Positions 26,904 through 35,389 of a stretch of DNA of 64,000 nucleotides are shown in pieces. A program made the translations under genes and the position numbers. The notes under the pieces are model-generated. The model was not told where the DNA came from. It ran no database searches and worked only from the letters and a program-made list of their open reading frames with translations. Location: positions 1 to 64,000 of the forward strand of contig NJBO01000012.1 of NCBI GenBank assembly GCA_005223075.1, given 5' to 3'. Numbering within the stretch: the stretch's first letter is position 1; each line of letters starts with the position of its first letter. The stretch is from a candidate division TA06 bacterium B3_TA06. Its GTDB lineage: Bacteria; Hydrothermota; Tepidihabitantia; B3-TA06.

Positions 26904-28325
26904 CTACGGAATGAGAATTACCTTTTGGATAGCTGCCGGTCTATAGACCTCCCGAATAAAGTAGACTCCCGGCGTGTAACCTTCACCCCAAATAAGTGTA
27001 CCTGAGGGGGCTGTACAGTGCATCTGATCCACTTTGCGGCCTGCAGCATCGAAAATCTCCGCACAGAAACCATCGGGACGATCGGAATACCGCAGCACTA
27101 TCTTTTGACCGACAGGGGAGATTATCTGCCAGTTCACACGAGAATCAACGATCGGCTCTTCTTTAACTGCATCTATGAGTCCTTCGGAGTTGGTTTTCAT
27201 AAGAAGCAGATCGCTGCCCGCACTAGCCCAGGTCTCGGTTGAACCGGTCAGGATGTAGCCGCCGTCTGATGTTTGCAGTACCCACCTTGCATCGTCTTCC
27301 TGGGGATTCTCGCCGTACAGACGGGTCCATAAGGTGTCGCCTTCCGAATCGGTCTTTAGAAGCCATGCGTCGCCGTTTTCGAAAGAATAACCTGACCACT
27401 CCCATGAGTAGGCCCCTGCCACTATATAGCAACCATCTGAGGTCTCTTGCACACAATATCCAAAATCGTAATGATCCTCTCTCATATCTCCATAGGTCTT
27501 TTCCCATACGAGGCTTCCATCTTCGTCCAATTTTACTAAAACTAGGTCTCCATCATTGGTTTGACCTGCGGAGACGTAGGCATTATCCGTAGTCTGCTGT
27601 ATGCAGTTCATAGAAGAACCAGCTCGGTAAGTCCACACGGTATCTCCTGCAGAGTCGGTCTTCATTATCGCGATGGCCTTAGAGGTAGCCTGAGAGTACA
27701 GGGCGTAGCAAGCGATGATGTAGCCTCCGTCACTGGTCTGGCTTACGTGGTTGCCGAAGTCGGTCCTGTCTTCGCCGTAGGTCCTGGTCCACATTGTATC
27801 ACCGTGGGGGTCGGTCTTCAAGAGCCACATATCCCCGGACATATAGTAGTTGGGACCATCCCGGTGACCGGTAATTATGTAGCCGCCATCTTCGGTCTGC
27901 TGTACCCAGTAAGCGGCATCGTATTGCGGTCCGCCGTATGTCTTTGTCCATAGGGTGTCGCCTGCTTCGTCCGTTTTTAGGAGCCAAATATCTCGGATTC
28001 CTGCACCAAAAGATTCAGTGTAGCCGGCAAGAATATAACCACCGTCAACTGTCTGCTGACCACAGTAGCAGTATTCAGGAGCTTGTCCGCCGTAGGTTTT
28101 TGTCCATAAGGTATCGCCCTGGGCATCGGTTTTGAGGAGCCATATGTCGCTCGAACCGGCACCTGAGACGATGTTTCCAAAGACAACGAAGCCGCCGTCC
28201 GAAGTCCCCTGGATTACATACCCGGATTCGTCGTCTTCTCCGCCGTAGGTTTTTATCCAGCCCGCTTGAAGGGATAAAGCGGTAAAGGTTGTCGCTAAGA
28301 CAACCAGTAATACAAGGTTTTTCAT
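26904..28325 (-). CDS. Exported 'GDTLWTKTYGG' beta-propeller protein
   Basis: 473 aa from the ATG at 28325, preceded by TTGGAGGCAGG; the frame extends five codons further but lacks a ribosome site. Signal peptide MKNLVLLVVLATTFTALSLQA. The body consists of about seven blades, each with 'QT.DGGYI..G', 'WLLKTD..GDTLWT', and 'YGG', typical of uncultured WOR-3-like bacteria. The C-terminal ~80 residues are a sorting-like domain ('AEIFDAAGRKVDQM', 'GEGYTPGVYFIREV'). Function unknown; probably surface-attached. It is a paralogue of 37866-39227. Confidence 0.8.
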   Translation of the reverse strand: MKNLVLLVVLATTFTALSLQAGWIKTYGGEDDESGYVIQGTSDGGFVVFGNIVSGAGSSDIWLLKTDAQGDTLWTKTYGGQAPEYCYCGQQTVDGGYILAGYTESFGAGIRDIWLLKTDEAGDTLWTKTYGGPQYDAAYWVQQTEDGGYIITGHRDGPNYYMSGDMWLLKTDPHGDTMWTRTYGEDRTDFGNHVSQTSDGGYIIACYALYSQATSKAIAIMKTDSAGDTVWTYRAGSSMNCIQQTTDNAYVSAGQTNDGDLVLVKLDEDGSLVWEKTYGDMREDHYDFGYCVQETSDGCYIVAGAYSWEWSGYSFENGDAWLLKTDSEGDTLWTRLYGENPQEDDARWVLQTSDGGYILTGSTETWASAGSDLLLMKTNSEGLIDAVKEEPIVDSRVNWQIISPVGQKIVLRYSDRPDGFCAEIFDAAGRKVDQMHCTAPSGTLIWGEGYTPGVYFIREVYRPAAIQKVILIP

Positions 28326-28600
28326 ACCTGCCTCCAACATTTTGATTTTATTATCAAGAATATACGCAGGTGGGTTGAGTTGTCAAGCATACATGCTCCT
28401 TTTGACCAAAGGTCAAAGGATCGCAGGAAGAGAGGATCTCTAAGCTTATCCTGCTGGTCCTCGGTAAGGTTAAGCTCCTTAACGGCCCGAGGCGATAGGA
28501 GCCTGCCAAGACCTCCCATGTGCATTCCACCGCGCTGGCCGCGCGGCGACCCGAAAAGCCCCACGAGGATTAAAGGTAGTGCTGCTGCTATCCTAAACAT
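28322..28600 (-). pseudogene. LTXXQ (Spy/CpxP-like) protein, 3'-truncated
   Basis: The ATG at 28600 follows GAAAGGAGGAATGAA. It encodes a signal segment MFRIAAALPLILVGLFG, a Gly/Met/His-rich stretch (RGGMHMGGLGRLL), then AVKELNLTEDQQDKLRD, the first LTxxQ helix of Spy/CpxP-type periplasmic proteins. After that residue the homology stops and the frame runs through the -35/-10 boxes of the next gene, ending over its start codon. Full-length members are about 150 residues and have a second LTxxQ. I read it as a gene cut by a deletion that joined it to the 26904-28325 promoter. A TTTGACC-AAA-GGTCAAA inverted repeat (28401-28417) marks the joint. Confidence 0.5.
28359..28386 (-). promoter_or_regulatory. 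Promoter of 26904-28325
   Basis: Minus strand: TTGACA (28386-28381), 16-bp spacer, TATATT (28364-28359). Leader of about 27-34 nt with a Shine-Dalgarno. Confidence 0.65.
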
Positions 28601-28670
28601 TTCATTCCTCCTTTCAAAAGATTCATTCGTAACCGTTGGACACGCCAACCTCAAAAAGGTTTAATCGGCC

Positions 28671-28698
28671 TTGACAGCTTCCCAGCACCGCCTATGCT
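28671..28698 (+). promoter_or_regulatory. Promoter of 28705-29124, leaderless type
   Basis: TTGACA (28671-28676), 16-bp spacer, TATGCT (28693-28698). ATG 6 bp downstream. Confidence 0.65.
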
Positions 28699-28704
28699 TA
28701 ACGA

Positions 28705-29124
28705 ATGGCGATGCTTCTACTTGCTTTTTTAGGGGTGATGGATACGTTAGAATTACCAGAACCTGCCTCGGCTATCTTTGCCACAACCGATGGTAAGCTT
28801 GGGTATCTTTCAAGAACCGGTGAGGAGATATTAATCAAAGAAGAAAAGGGGTGGAAGAAGTTTCCCCTGCCCGAGCGTTTTCTCCTGGTGCAGAGGATTC
28901 TTGTAAAAGGCTCTTTATGTTACATCCTTGCAGAGCGCACCCTGAGGCTTTTTGATCTGCGCACCTCGCGCAAAGCAGTGATCGCCGAGGACGTTGACGA
29001 TGCTGCCATCAATCGCTACGGCGAGTTATGGGTGCTTTCTGCGTTCAATCTACGGCGGCTGTCGCCTTTGGGAAGGGAACTTGAGATTCGCAAGCTCAAG
29101 ACCCTACCTGCCTCAATCTCTTAG
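28705..29124 (+). CDS. Hypothetical exported protein
   Basis: 139 aa. A hydrophobic start (MAMLLLAFLGVMDTL) may be a short signal. The rest alternates short strands: 'AIFATTDGKLGYLSRTGEEI', 'LCYILAERTLRLFDL', 'INRYGELWVLSAFNLRRL', like two or three beta-propeller blades. Too small for a full propeller, so possibly a fragment or an oligomeric blade protein. No family recognised. The promoter is 6 bp before the ATG, which supports it being expressed. Confidence 0.5.
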   Translation: MAMLLLAFLGVMDTLELPEPASAIFATTDGKLGYLSRTGEEILIKEEKGWKKFPLPERFLLVQRILVKGSLCYILAERTLRLFDLRTSRKAVIAEDVDDAAINRYGELWVLSAFNLRRLSPLGRELEIRKLKTLPASIS

Positions 29125-29190
29125 TCATTCCGAGCAAGCCAAAAGCTTGTAAGGTTCCGAAGGGCGACGTATACGGAGCAATCTCATATG
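29125..29190. repeat. GTCATTNCGAG...GCAATCTCATA element
   Basis: Starts GTCATTCCGAGCAAGCC and ends GGAGCAATCTCATAT. Its counterpart at 18515-18558 has GTCATTGCGAG...GAAGCAATCTCATA. Part of a 334-bp spacer without an intact gene. Confidence 0.45.
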
Positions 29191-29313
29191 TAGTACAATC
29201 CGAGGATTCATCCCCCAACTGGTTATCACCCTCTTATCCGGATCGAGTGCGATCAAAGATATATGGGATCACCGCGCGGTCCTCGACCGCTCGCGATGAC
29301 AAGGTGGGGGATG

Positions 29314-29347
29314 TAGAACAGGCTGGAGAGCCTGTTCTTTAATATTT
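29314..29347. terminator. Perfect hairpin, probable terminator
   Basis: GAACAGGCT-GGAG-AGCCTGTTC (29316-29337), a 9-bp perfect stem followed by TTTAATATTT. It is placed to end the 28705-29124 transcript. Confidence 0.55.
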
Positions 29348-29352
29348 GCGCG

Positions 29353-29457
29353 CACCCGGTGTTAAGGCACAGGTTGGTGACCTCCTTCGCAGCCGAGGGC
29401 ATCTCTGCCGATGACCTGGAGACCGGCTGCTTGCCGAGAAGTAACCTGACCTCATAA
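29353..29457 (+). pseudogene. MoxR-type AAA ATPase, C-terminal remnant
   Basis: An open stretch reads HPVLRHRLVTSFAAEGISAD then DLETGCLPR and a stop at 29455-29457. MoxR ATPases close with 'P(V/A)LRHRI....A...G...DD', so this looks like the last 35 codons of such a gene. No upstream remainder is seen: a hairpin and repeats precede it. No start codon or promoter is expected. The short length makes the call tentative. Confidence 0.4.
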
Positions 29458-29458
29458 G

Positions 29459-30895
29459 TTACTTGAGAATAATCGCTTTCTTGACTTCGTGTATACCCTT
29501 ATCAAACGTTACCTTCGCAAAATAAAGGCCTGTCTTTACGTTTGAGCTTTTCCCCCACTCGATGGTGCCCGAATTCCCGGATTTCTTAAACTCGACAACC
29601 TTCTTGCCTGACAGATCAAAAATCTTACACACAAAATACCCATGCCAATCCTTATAGGTAATTCGTACGTAATCGCCCCGAGATTCGATCTCCCACAATG
29701 AACCGAAATCCAACTTTATCTGTTTGGGTTTGATTAACTCTCCCTTCTCCAGCCGGTCCCTTAAAGAAATGTCGCCGAGACCATGAACGTATGGTAAAAC
29801 AGTATAATCTTCTCTCTTAAAGCTGTGACTTTTACCCCAGATTATTTTACCGTCGGTTCTTTCTGTCTCTTTCATGTGTAAAGGAACGTTAGAGTGAGAA
29901 TTAAATATCTTGATCCCCATGTGTTTGTTGCGAGGCCAGTTTTGATATTCTATGATCACGTGCAGGTCGCCGAACTGGTCCCTTTTGAATTCTGCCTTCA
30001 GGGAAAGAGGTTTTTTAGCAAGCAGTTCAAATCGCTCACGGATAGCGAAAGGGTCAATATCTACTTCAAACCAGTATTCACCGGGATCGGCACGCGAGCC
30101 CCAGGTAAAGGTGCCCTTGCCCGGTGGAATATTTACGTCATACACCTTGGTTTTCTTGTAGTCGGTGATTCTGCCTGTGATCCGCTCGGAAGTTTTGTAG
30201 TTAAACTTCAGCTCTTTAACCGGCTTGTCTGGAAAAGGGATATCAAGAGCGAGCTTGCCTTTCTGCCTCGTAGTAGGAACCGTATCACCTGACCATGGGA
30301 AGAACCGATTGTTGTAGCTCTTATTTGGTACCCTTGCGTATCTTGCCACGTGTTGATGGGCAAATGCCCCACCTACAGATATACCTGTGGCTTCTTCAGG
30401 GTTATTGAACACTATGCCGTTAATAGCCAGTAATGCAAGCTCCATTAGTTCGTGCCATATCGCTTTCCTCAACTCTATCCGATGATTTTTCCTTATTTTT
30501 AGATCGGGATTGTGGATGTCAAACTGAGGGGCAAATCCAATTTTTACTGAACCTAGGGGCGCTCCGGTCGGACTCCAGAGAGTGCTGTATGTCCCACCAT
30601 CTCTGCTATTCACATTGTAATCAATATCTCCATTAGATAATGCTAAACTGAAATTGCCATTTACGTGGCAGTCTACTTTTATGCCTAAGCGTTCCAACAC
30701 CTTCTCCGCGTGTCCTGGGCTTGAGAGCCTGATGCTGCCGTCGCTCGACACCGCATCCGACACCCTGTCGTAATACCTCTTGCTTATTATCTTTATTTCC
30801 TTACCATGGGCTTTCAATTTGTAGCTGGTAGGCATCCCCATGCGTTTAGTCAACCACGCCTGCATCTTTAGATCGTTCGGCTGGAGGTCTGCCAT
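29459..30895 (-). CDS. Unknown protein with C-terminal sorting-like domain but no signal peptide
   Basis: 478 aa. The N-terminus (MADLQPNDLKMQAWLTKRMG) is polar, without a signal sequence. Residues ~120-200 contain 'RKAIWHELMELALLAINGI', 'VFNNPEEATGISVGG' and 'AFAHQHVARYARV'; the HELME and HQH pieces hint at a metal site but do not match HExxH. Residues ~215-340 have two beta-rich blocks, and the last ~75 residues are a FlgD/type IX-like domain ('CKIFDLSGKKVVEFK', 'SNVKTGLYFAKVTFD'). The combination is odd because sorting domains require export. The ATG has AAAGGAGGAG. The leader contains a 14-bp palindrome shared with the LRR gene at 34077. Confidence 0.6.
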   Translation of the reverse strand: MADLQPNDLKMQAWLTKRMGMPTSYKLKAHGKEIKIISKRYYDRVSDAVSSDGSIRLSSPGHAEKVLERLGIKVDCHVNGNFSLALSNGDIDYNVNSRDGGTYSTLWSPTGAPLGSVKIGFAPQFDIHNPDLKIRKNHRIELRKAIWHELMELALLAINGIVFNNPEEATGISVGGAFAHQHVARYARVPNKSYNNRFFPWSGDTVPTTRQKGKLALDIPFPDKPVKELKFNYKTSERITGRITDYKKTKVYDVNIPPGKGTFTWGSRADPGEYWFEVDIDPFAIRERFELLAKKPLSLKAEFKRDQFGDLHVIIEYQNWPRNKHMGIKIFNSHSNVPLHMKETERTDGKIIWGKSHSFKREDYTVLPYVHGLGDISLRDRLEKGELIKPKQIKLDFGSLWEIESRGDYVRITYKDWHGYFVCKIFDLSGKKVVEFKKSGNSGTIEWGKSSNVKTGLYFAKVTFDKGIHEVKKAIILK

Positions 30896-30897
30896 AA

Positions 30898-30981
30898 CTC
30901 CTCCTTTCCAAAAGGATAACCGGTTATCTACTAAAAGTGTTCTCTAGAGTGTCCCTCTATTCTTGACGAAGTCAATAGAAG
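30898..30981 (-). promoter_or_regulatory. Duplicated regulatory segment, copy A, with GATAACCGGTTATC palindrome
   Basis: TTGACT (30975-30970), 16-bp spacer, GACACT (30953-30948), then a leader with the perfect palindrome GATAACCGGTTATC (30928-30915) and an AAAGGAGGAG Shine-Dalgarno. Copy B at 34080-34162 differs by one substitution and one single-base deletion. Confidence 0.7.
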
Positions 30982-31001
30982 CCTGACGAAAAGAACGGAA
31001 G

Positions 31002-32456
31002 TTAATCAGACCGTTTAGCGCAAATAATCTCACATTCTGGCAAGGCTCTTTGTAAACTCGCCATCCCCTCGGCGGTTACCTCGGTATAAGAAATGTTCAG
31101 CCTTCTTAAGGTAGTTAGCTTCTTAAGGTGCTCAACCCCGGCGTCCGTGATCTCATTGTTCGATAAATCCAGATCCCGGAGTTCTGTGAGGTTCTCAAGA
31201 TGTTTGAGTCCCTCGTCGGTAACGCCTACAGCTCCCACATCAAGACGTCTGAGGTTGGTTATCGACCCGATACCCTCCAGATCCTCGGTGGTCAGCTTTA
31301 CATCATAGTGATAGAAGTCAAGCTCCCGCAGATAGGGAAGCTGGGCAAGATGCCGCCAGCCTTCGGCTGTGGTGTGCGGTATGAATAAAGAACCGTATTG
31401 GTAGGGAAATTCTTCAATGAATCCCACGTAATCAAATCGGTCTGAATACTGTCCAGAACTACACGTAAAGATGGTTAGATTTTCAAACCAGAAACGAAAA
31501 TCCTCGCGTGTGTGCGGCTGGAACTCCTCCAGCCTCAGACTCCTCAAGGAGCGTATCTTCGCCAGATGACGAAGCCCCCGGTCGGTTATCTTGATGCCAT
31601 CCAGAGTCAAGGTGTGCAGATTCTTAAGATTAGCCAAGTGCTTCAGTTCATCGTCGTTTACGGTGAAGAATCTAAGCTTTAATTGCCTCAGGTTCCTCAT
31701 CTTCCCTATACGTTCGAGGGTTCTGCCAGCCAAGGGGTACACATAGGCATCGAGTCCCTTAAGATTCTTAAGCCGCGCAAGCTTACGGGGATCAGGGCTC
31801 CGCATGTATACATAGAACACATAGAGGTCAATATTTTCAGAGATTTTTCTAAGATTACGGAGAGGCAAGGGGCGACGAGGCAAGTTTATATTGCTATAGG
31901 AAATCCCCACCGCAGCAACATTCGGATACTGCTTCAGACTGTCGATGTTTACAAGATAGTAATCCCCGATACAAACGATCTCTTCAGGGTTTGTAACTCC
32001 TAATTCTCCGTAAATATCGGTATCTAATCCAACCAACTTGCCTTGAAAGTAAGGCATGCCTTGCAGGTTAATTGTATCGGCTAAATTGTTTTTTTGTAAT
32101 CTATAGTCGCCATAGTACCCGCAGTAGAAGTAAATCGTGGTATCCTGAGGATCACCCCTGACCAATAGATGATCATTAGTATAACTGTACATAATGGTAT
32201 CTTCGCCTTGCCAGGGATATGGGATTATAGTGTGCTCCCCGTAAATAATTACCGCATCCTCGCCTTCTTCCCAGCCGGTAACGTCGATGATTTTTACATA
32301 AGGCTTTTCCATGTACGGCTCGTCCCTGATAAGCACCAGCTCGCGCGGCTGGGAGACATCTTGCCCTGCTGGAGCCGTGACCTCCACCTCCTCTCGGCAG
32401 GAAAGAACCCCCAGCGCCGCCGCAAGGATCAAAGCTGATTTAAGGACGCTCTTCAT
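31002..32456 (-). CDS. Leucine-rich-repeat lipoprotein A
   Basis: 484 aa. Signal and lipobox MKSVLKSALILAAALGVLSC, so Cys20 should be lipidated. Residues ~40-170 are an unassigned beta-rich domain with the motif PYPWQGEDTIMYSYTND, shared by both neighbouring paralogues. Residues ~200-480 are LRRs of about 24 residues, for example 'LTELRDLDLSNNEITDAGVE' and 'LKNLHTLTLDGIKITDRGLR', capped by LQRALPECEI. Bacterial LRR lipoproteins are surface adhesion or recognition scaffolds; the ligand here is unknown. It has its own promoter and a GGAGGAG Shine-Dalgarno. Confidence 0.8.
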   Translation of the reverse strand: MKSVLKSALILAAALGVLSCREEVEVTAPAGQDVSQPRELVLIRDEPYMEKPYVKIIDVTGWEEGEDAVIIYGEHTIIPYPWQGEDTIMYSYTNDHLLVRGDPQDTTIYFYCGYYGDYRLQKNNLADTINLQGMPYFQGKLVGLDTDIYGELGVTNPEEIVCIGDYYLVNIDSLKQYPNVAAVGISYSNINLPRRPLPLRNLRKISENIDLYVFYVYMRSPDPRKLARLKNLKGLDAYVYPLAGRTLERIGKMRNLRQLKLRFFTVNDDELKHLANLKNLHTLTLDGIKITDRGLRHLAKIRSLRSLRLEEFQPHTREDFRFWFENLTIFTCSSGQYSDRFDYVGFIEEFPYQYGSLFIPHTTAEGWRHLAQLPYLRELDFYHYDVKLTTEDLEGIGSITNLRRLDVGAVGVTDEGLKHLENLTELRDLDLSNNEITDAGVEHLKKLTTLRRLNISYTEVTAEGMASLQRALPECEIICAKRSD

Positions 32457-32478
32457 CGCTCCTCCTTTGTGTAAACTA

Positions 32479-32506
32479 TTGTAGCGAACAAAAACCCGGT
32501 GTCAAC
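32479..32506 (-). promoter_or_regulatory. Promoter of LRR lipoprotein A
   Basis: Minus strand: TTGACA (32506-32501), 16-bp spacer, TACAAT (32484-32479), followed by AGTTTAC. The same TACAATAGTTTAC start region occurs at LRR gene C. Confidence 0.7.
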
Positions 32507-32553
32507 CTATACTGACGAATGCAATAGAAACCTGAATATTAGAATGCAACTAA

Positions 32554-34077
32554 CTACCGACGACCGGCCCAAACTACGTCGCAATCAGGCAAGGCTTCTT
32601 GCAGCCTTGCAGCTCCGTCCGCAGTCATTAATGTGTAAGAAATGTTAAGTTTTTTTAGGCTCGTTAATTTCATTAGCAAGGGAAGACTAGCATCAGTAAT
32701 CTCAGTGCTGGTTAAATTGAGATCGCAGAGTTTTGTGAGATTCTCAAGATACTTAATCCCTACGTCGGTAATGTTCCCTCCAATCTGATCTAGACGTCTG
32801 AGGCTGGTGATTTGACCGATTCCACGCAGGTCCTCATCAGTTATAATCACACCATAGAGTTTAAGTTCTTCCAGAACGGAAAGCTCTGCAAAATTCTGCC
32901 AGCCTTCGGCGGTGGTGGGCTTTATAAACATTGAGCCGTACGCGTAAGGGAAAATCTCCAGGAATTCGATGATATCATCAAAGAAAATGTGAAGTTCAGT
33001 CCAAAGATCGAATTCATTATACGAGCCAAACACGTCGCACCAGTAAAGGAAATCGTCGAATCCATGACGTTGATAGTTATCCAAGGTCAGGCTTCTCAAT
33101 GAAGGAATCTTTCCCAGATGACTTAATCCCCGATCGGTTATCTTGATACGGTCAAGGGTCAAGGTGTGCAGGTTCTTTAGCCTGGCTAGGTGCCTGAGCT
33201 TACGGTCGTTTGCACTGTAGTAACGGATATCAAGCTGTCTCAGGTTCCTCATCCTCCCGATGTGGCGAAGAACGTTGTTTGCCCAAGGTGGAATGTAACA
33301 GACCAGCCCCGCTAGATTCTTACGGCGTGAAAGCACACGAGACTTACAATTACACAAACCCGGAGTCGGGTGAGAATAATCAACGTACAAATCAAGGTTT
33401 TCTGGTATCTTTCTGAGATTTCTGCGATAATTGATGAGGTATACGTAACTGCTGAAATCAAAGATACAGCCGTAGTCGTTGCTGAATCCAACAGCGACAA
33501 GGTTTGGATACTGTTCAAGGCTGTCAGGAACCATGTAAAATCCTTCACCGACACAGACGATGTCTTCGGGATTCTCGATCTCCATCCTGTAGTATCTGTG
33601 GGTACTCAAACCTATCACTCGACCTTGCGCCCAGTAGTTATAAGGTGGTTCGTAGAATTCTATTGAGAGGGTATCTTTAGCTTTTCCTTTCTCCCACACA
33701 TCGTAACGTTCGTAATCATTCGGACGGTATCCAAAAACAAAGAAAAAGGTCGTGTCCTGCGGTTTCGTTCTGACCCATAAGTAATCACCGTCATAAGCGT
33801 ATATAATCGTGTCTTCACCTTGCCAGGGATATGGGATTATAGTGTGAGCCCCGTGAATAATAATCGCGTCTCTGCCCTCTTCCCACCAGGTGACGTCTAC
33901 GGTTTGCACGTAATATTCATCCATGTGTGGATCTCTTCTGATAAGCACAAGCGTGCGCGGCTCGGGAGCATCTTGCACTGCTGAAGCCGCTACCTCCTTC
34001 TTGCAAGCCAGGACTCCCAGCGCCGCCACCAAGGTCAAAGCTGATTTGATCAATACCAGCTTAAGGACGCTCTTCAT
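32554..34077 (-). CDS. Leucine-rich-repeat lipoprotein B
   Basis: 507 aa, paralogue of A. Signal SALTLVAALGVLAC with lipidated Cys25. The N-terminal domain repeats PYPWQGEDTIIYAYDGDYLW and the DTT(F/I)(F/Y)F follow-up; the DNA around this motif is nearly identical to gene A. The LRRs run ~res 230-490 ('LKNLHTLTLDRIKITDRGLS', 'LTKLCDLNLTSTEITDASLP'), ending LQEALPDCDVVW. An insert near res 350-390 is rich in aromatic and acidic residues. Its regulatory segment is copy B of the 84-bp duplicate, so it is controlled like 29459-30895 rather than like its LRR sisters. Confidence 0.8.
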   Translation of the reverse strand: MKSVLKLVLIKSALTLVAALGVLACKKEVAASAVQDAPEPRTLVLIRRDPHMDEYYVQTVDVTWWEEGRDAIIIHGAHTIIPYPWQGEDTIIYAYDGDYLWVRTKPQDTTFFFVFGYRPNDYERYDVWEKGKAKDTLSIEFYEPPYNYWAQGRVIGLSTHRYYRMEIENPEDIVCVGEGFYMVPDSLEQYPNLVAVGFSNDYGCIFDFSSYVYLINYRRNLRKIPENLDLYVDYSHPTPGLCNCKSRVLSRRKNLAGLVCYIPPWANNVLRHIGRMRNLRQLDIRYYSANDRKLRHLARLKNLHTLTLDRIKITDRGLSHLGKIPSLRSLTLDNYQRHGFDDFLYWCDVFGSYNEFDLWTELHIFFDDIIEFLEIFPYAYGSMFIKPTTAEGWQNFAELSVLEELKLYGVIITDEDLRGIGQITSLRRLDQIGGNITDVGIKYLENLTKLCDLNLTSTEITDASLPLLMKLTSLKKLNISYTLMTADGAARLQEALPDCDVVWAGRR

Positions 34078-34079
34078 CG

Positions 34080-34162
34080 CTCCTCCTTTCCAAAAGGATA
34101 ACCGGTTATCTACTAAAAGTTTCTCTAGAGTGTCCCTCTATCCTTGACGAAGTCAATAGAAG
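34080..34162 (-). promoter_or_regulatory. Duplicated regulatory segment, copy B, with GATAACCGGTTATC palindrome
   Basis: TTGACT (34156-34151), 16-bp spacer, GACACT (34134-34129), palindrome GATAACCGGTTATC (34110-34097), then AAAGGAGGAG. Nearly identical to 30898-30981. Confidence 0.7.
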
Positions 34163-34199
34163 AGAGAAGAATTGAATGCCCAGAATCCGATTTATCTAC

Positions 34200-35366
34200 C
34201 TAATATATCCATACGGCATCATGTGGATGGTAAGGCGGATTCCTTAATTCACCTACATACCCTGTCTCGCAGCCAGGCATTGTCTTGCCGAACTCCTCGT
34301 ATCCATAAGAGGTTACTTTGGTTTCCCACAACCCCAGCTTCTGTAATTCGATAAGACCTTTAAGATGATCAAGTCCGGCATCGGTTATTTGATTACCTCC
34401 TAAATAAAGCTCTCTTAATCCCTCAAGTGTCCCTATATGTTTCAGCCCTTGGTCGGTAAGATTACAATAAGAAAGTTCTAGCTTTCTGAGGTTTGGCAGG
34501 CCCTTAAGATAAGTAAGATCGCTATCGGTGACAGAGGTGCCTTCCAGTGTAAGCACTCTGAGATTTTCTAAATTGGCGATGTATTCAAGCTCTGCGTCCC
34601 CTACCCCTTCCCCGCTCAATCCCAACTCCTTCAGGTTCTTGAGTCGCGCAATATTCCGTAAGTCGCTTCCAGCCGGGGCATTAAGAACCAGTTTCTCAAG
34701 ATTCTCAAGGCCCCGGGGGAATCTTAATCCCCTATCCTCCAAATATGTCACTACCAGCCCCTTCAAGTTTGGTATCAAACTCAGCTTCCATAGCTCGAAA
34801 TTGGTAATCCCGGAGTAATAAAAGTAGAGGTCAATATCTTCAGGTATTTCTTTAAAATCCCAAATCGAAATAATATGCGCAATCCACGGCATCATATGGC
34901 TAGTATAGGATATTCCTACCGCTCTTAAATTAGGCAGGTATTCGCGGAACCCCTCGACGTGACGCCCAAATTTCACCTCACAGGAAAGGATGCTGTCAGG
35001 ATCGGCCCTTGGATGGCTTTCAAGCACAGACACATACTCTATCCCTACTACTTTTCCATTTACCTTAATGTAATCCCCTTCGAAGTCGTAAAAATAAACG
35101 ATGGTATCCTCACCCTGCCAGAAATAAGGCATGATGTAAGGCGCGTGAGAGGCATGATAAACAAAAAGGATGACATCTTCCCCCACCTCCCAATCAGCCA
35201 CGTCTATCTCTCGCACCACATCCCCCCACTCATCTTCAATAACCAGCCATCGCGGCTCAGGGTTGTCGTAAGCAACAGGGATCTCCTCCATCTCCTTCTT
35301 ACAGAATGTGATCGATCCCGCAAGGACCGTGAGGTACAGGATCGTTATCTGTTTAAACACGTTCAT
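34200..35366 (-). CDS. Leucine-rich-repeat lipoprotein C
   Basis: 388 aa from the ATG at 35366 (GGAGGAGCAGTG upstream; an adjacent in-frame GTG at 35369 is less well spaced). Signal TILYLTVLAGSITFC with a Cys at ~22, a weaker lipobox than A and B. The N-terminal domain keeps PYFWQGEDTIVYFYDFEGDY. LRRs at ~res 200-365 ('LENLRVLTLEGTSVTDSDLT', 'LPNLRKLELSYCNLTDQGLK', 'LEGLRELYLGGNQITDAGLD'), capped by FGKTMPGCETG. Shortest and most diverged of the trio. Its promoter matches that of gene A. Confidence 0.78.
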   Translation of the reverse strand: MNVFKQITILYLTVLAGSITFCKKEMEEIPVAYDNPEPRWLVIEDEWGDVVREIDVADWEVGEDVILFVYHASHAPYIMPYFWQGEDTIVYFYDFEGDYIKVNGKVVGIEYVSVLESHPRADPDSILSCEVKFGRHVEGFREYLPNLRAVGISYTSHMMPWIAHIISIWDFKEIPEDIDLYFYYSGITNFELWKLSLIPNLKGLVVTYLEDRGLRFPRGLENLEKLVLNAPAGSDLRNIARLKNLKELGLSGEGVGDAELEYIANLENLRVLTLEGTSVTDSDLTYLKGLPNLRKLELSYCNLTDQGLKHIGTLEGLRELYLGGNQITDAGLDHLKGLIELQKLGLWETKVTSYGYEEFGKTMPGCETGYVGELRNPPYHPHDAVWIY

Positions 35367-35389
35367 CACTGCTCCTCCTTCTGTAAACT

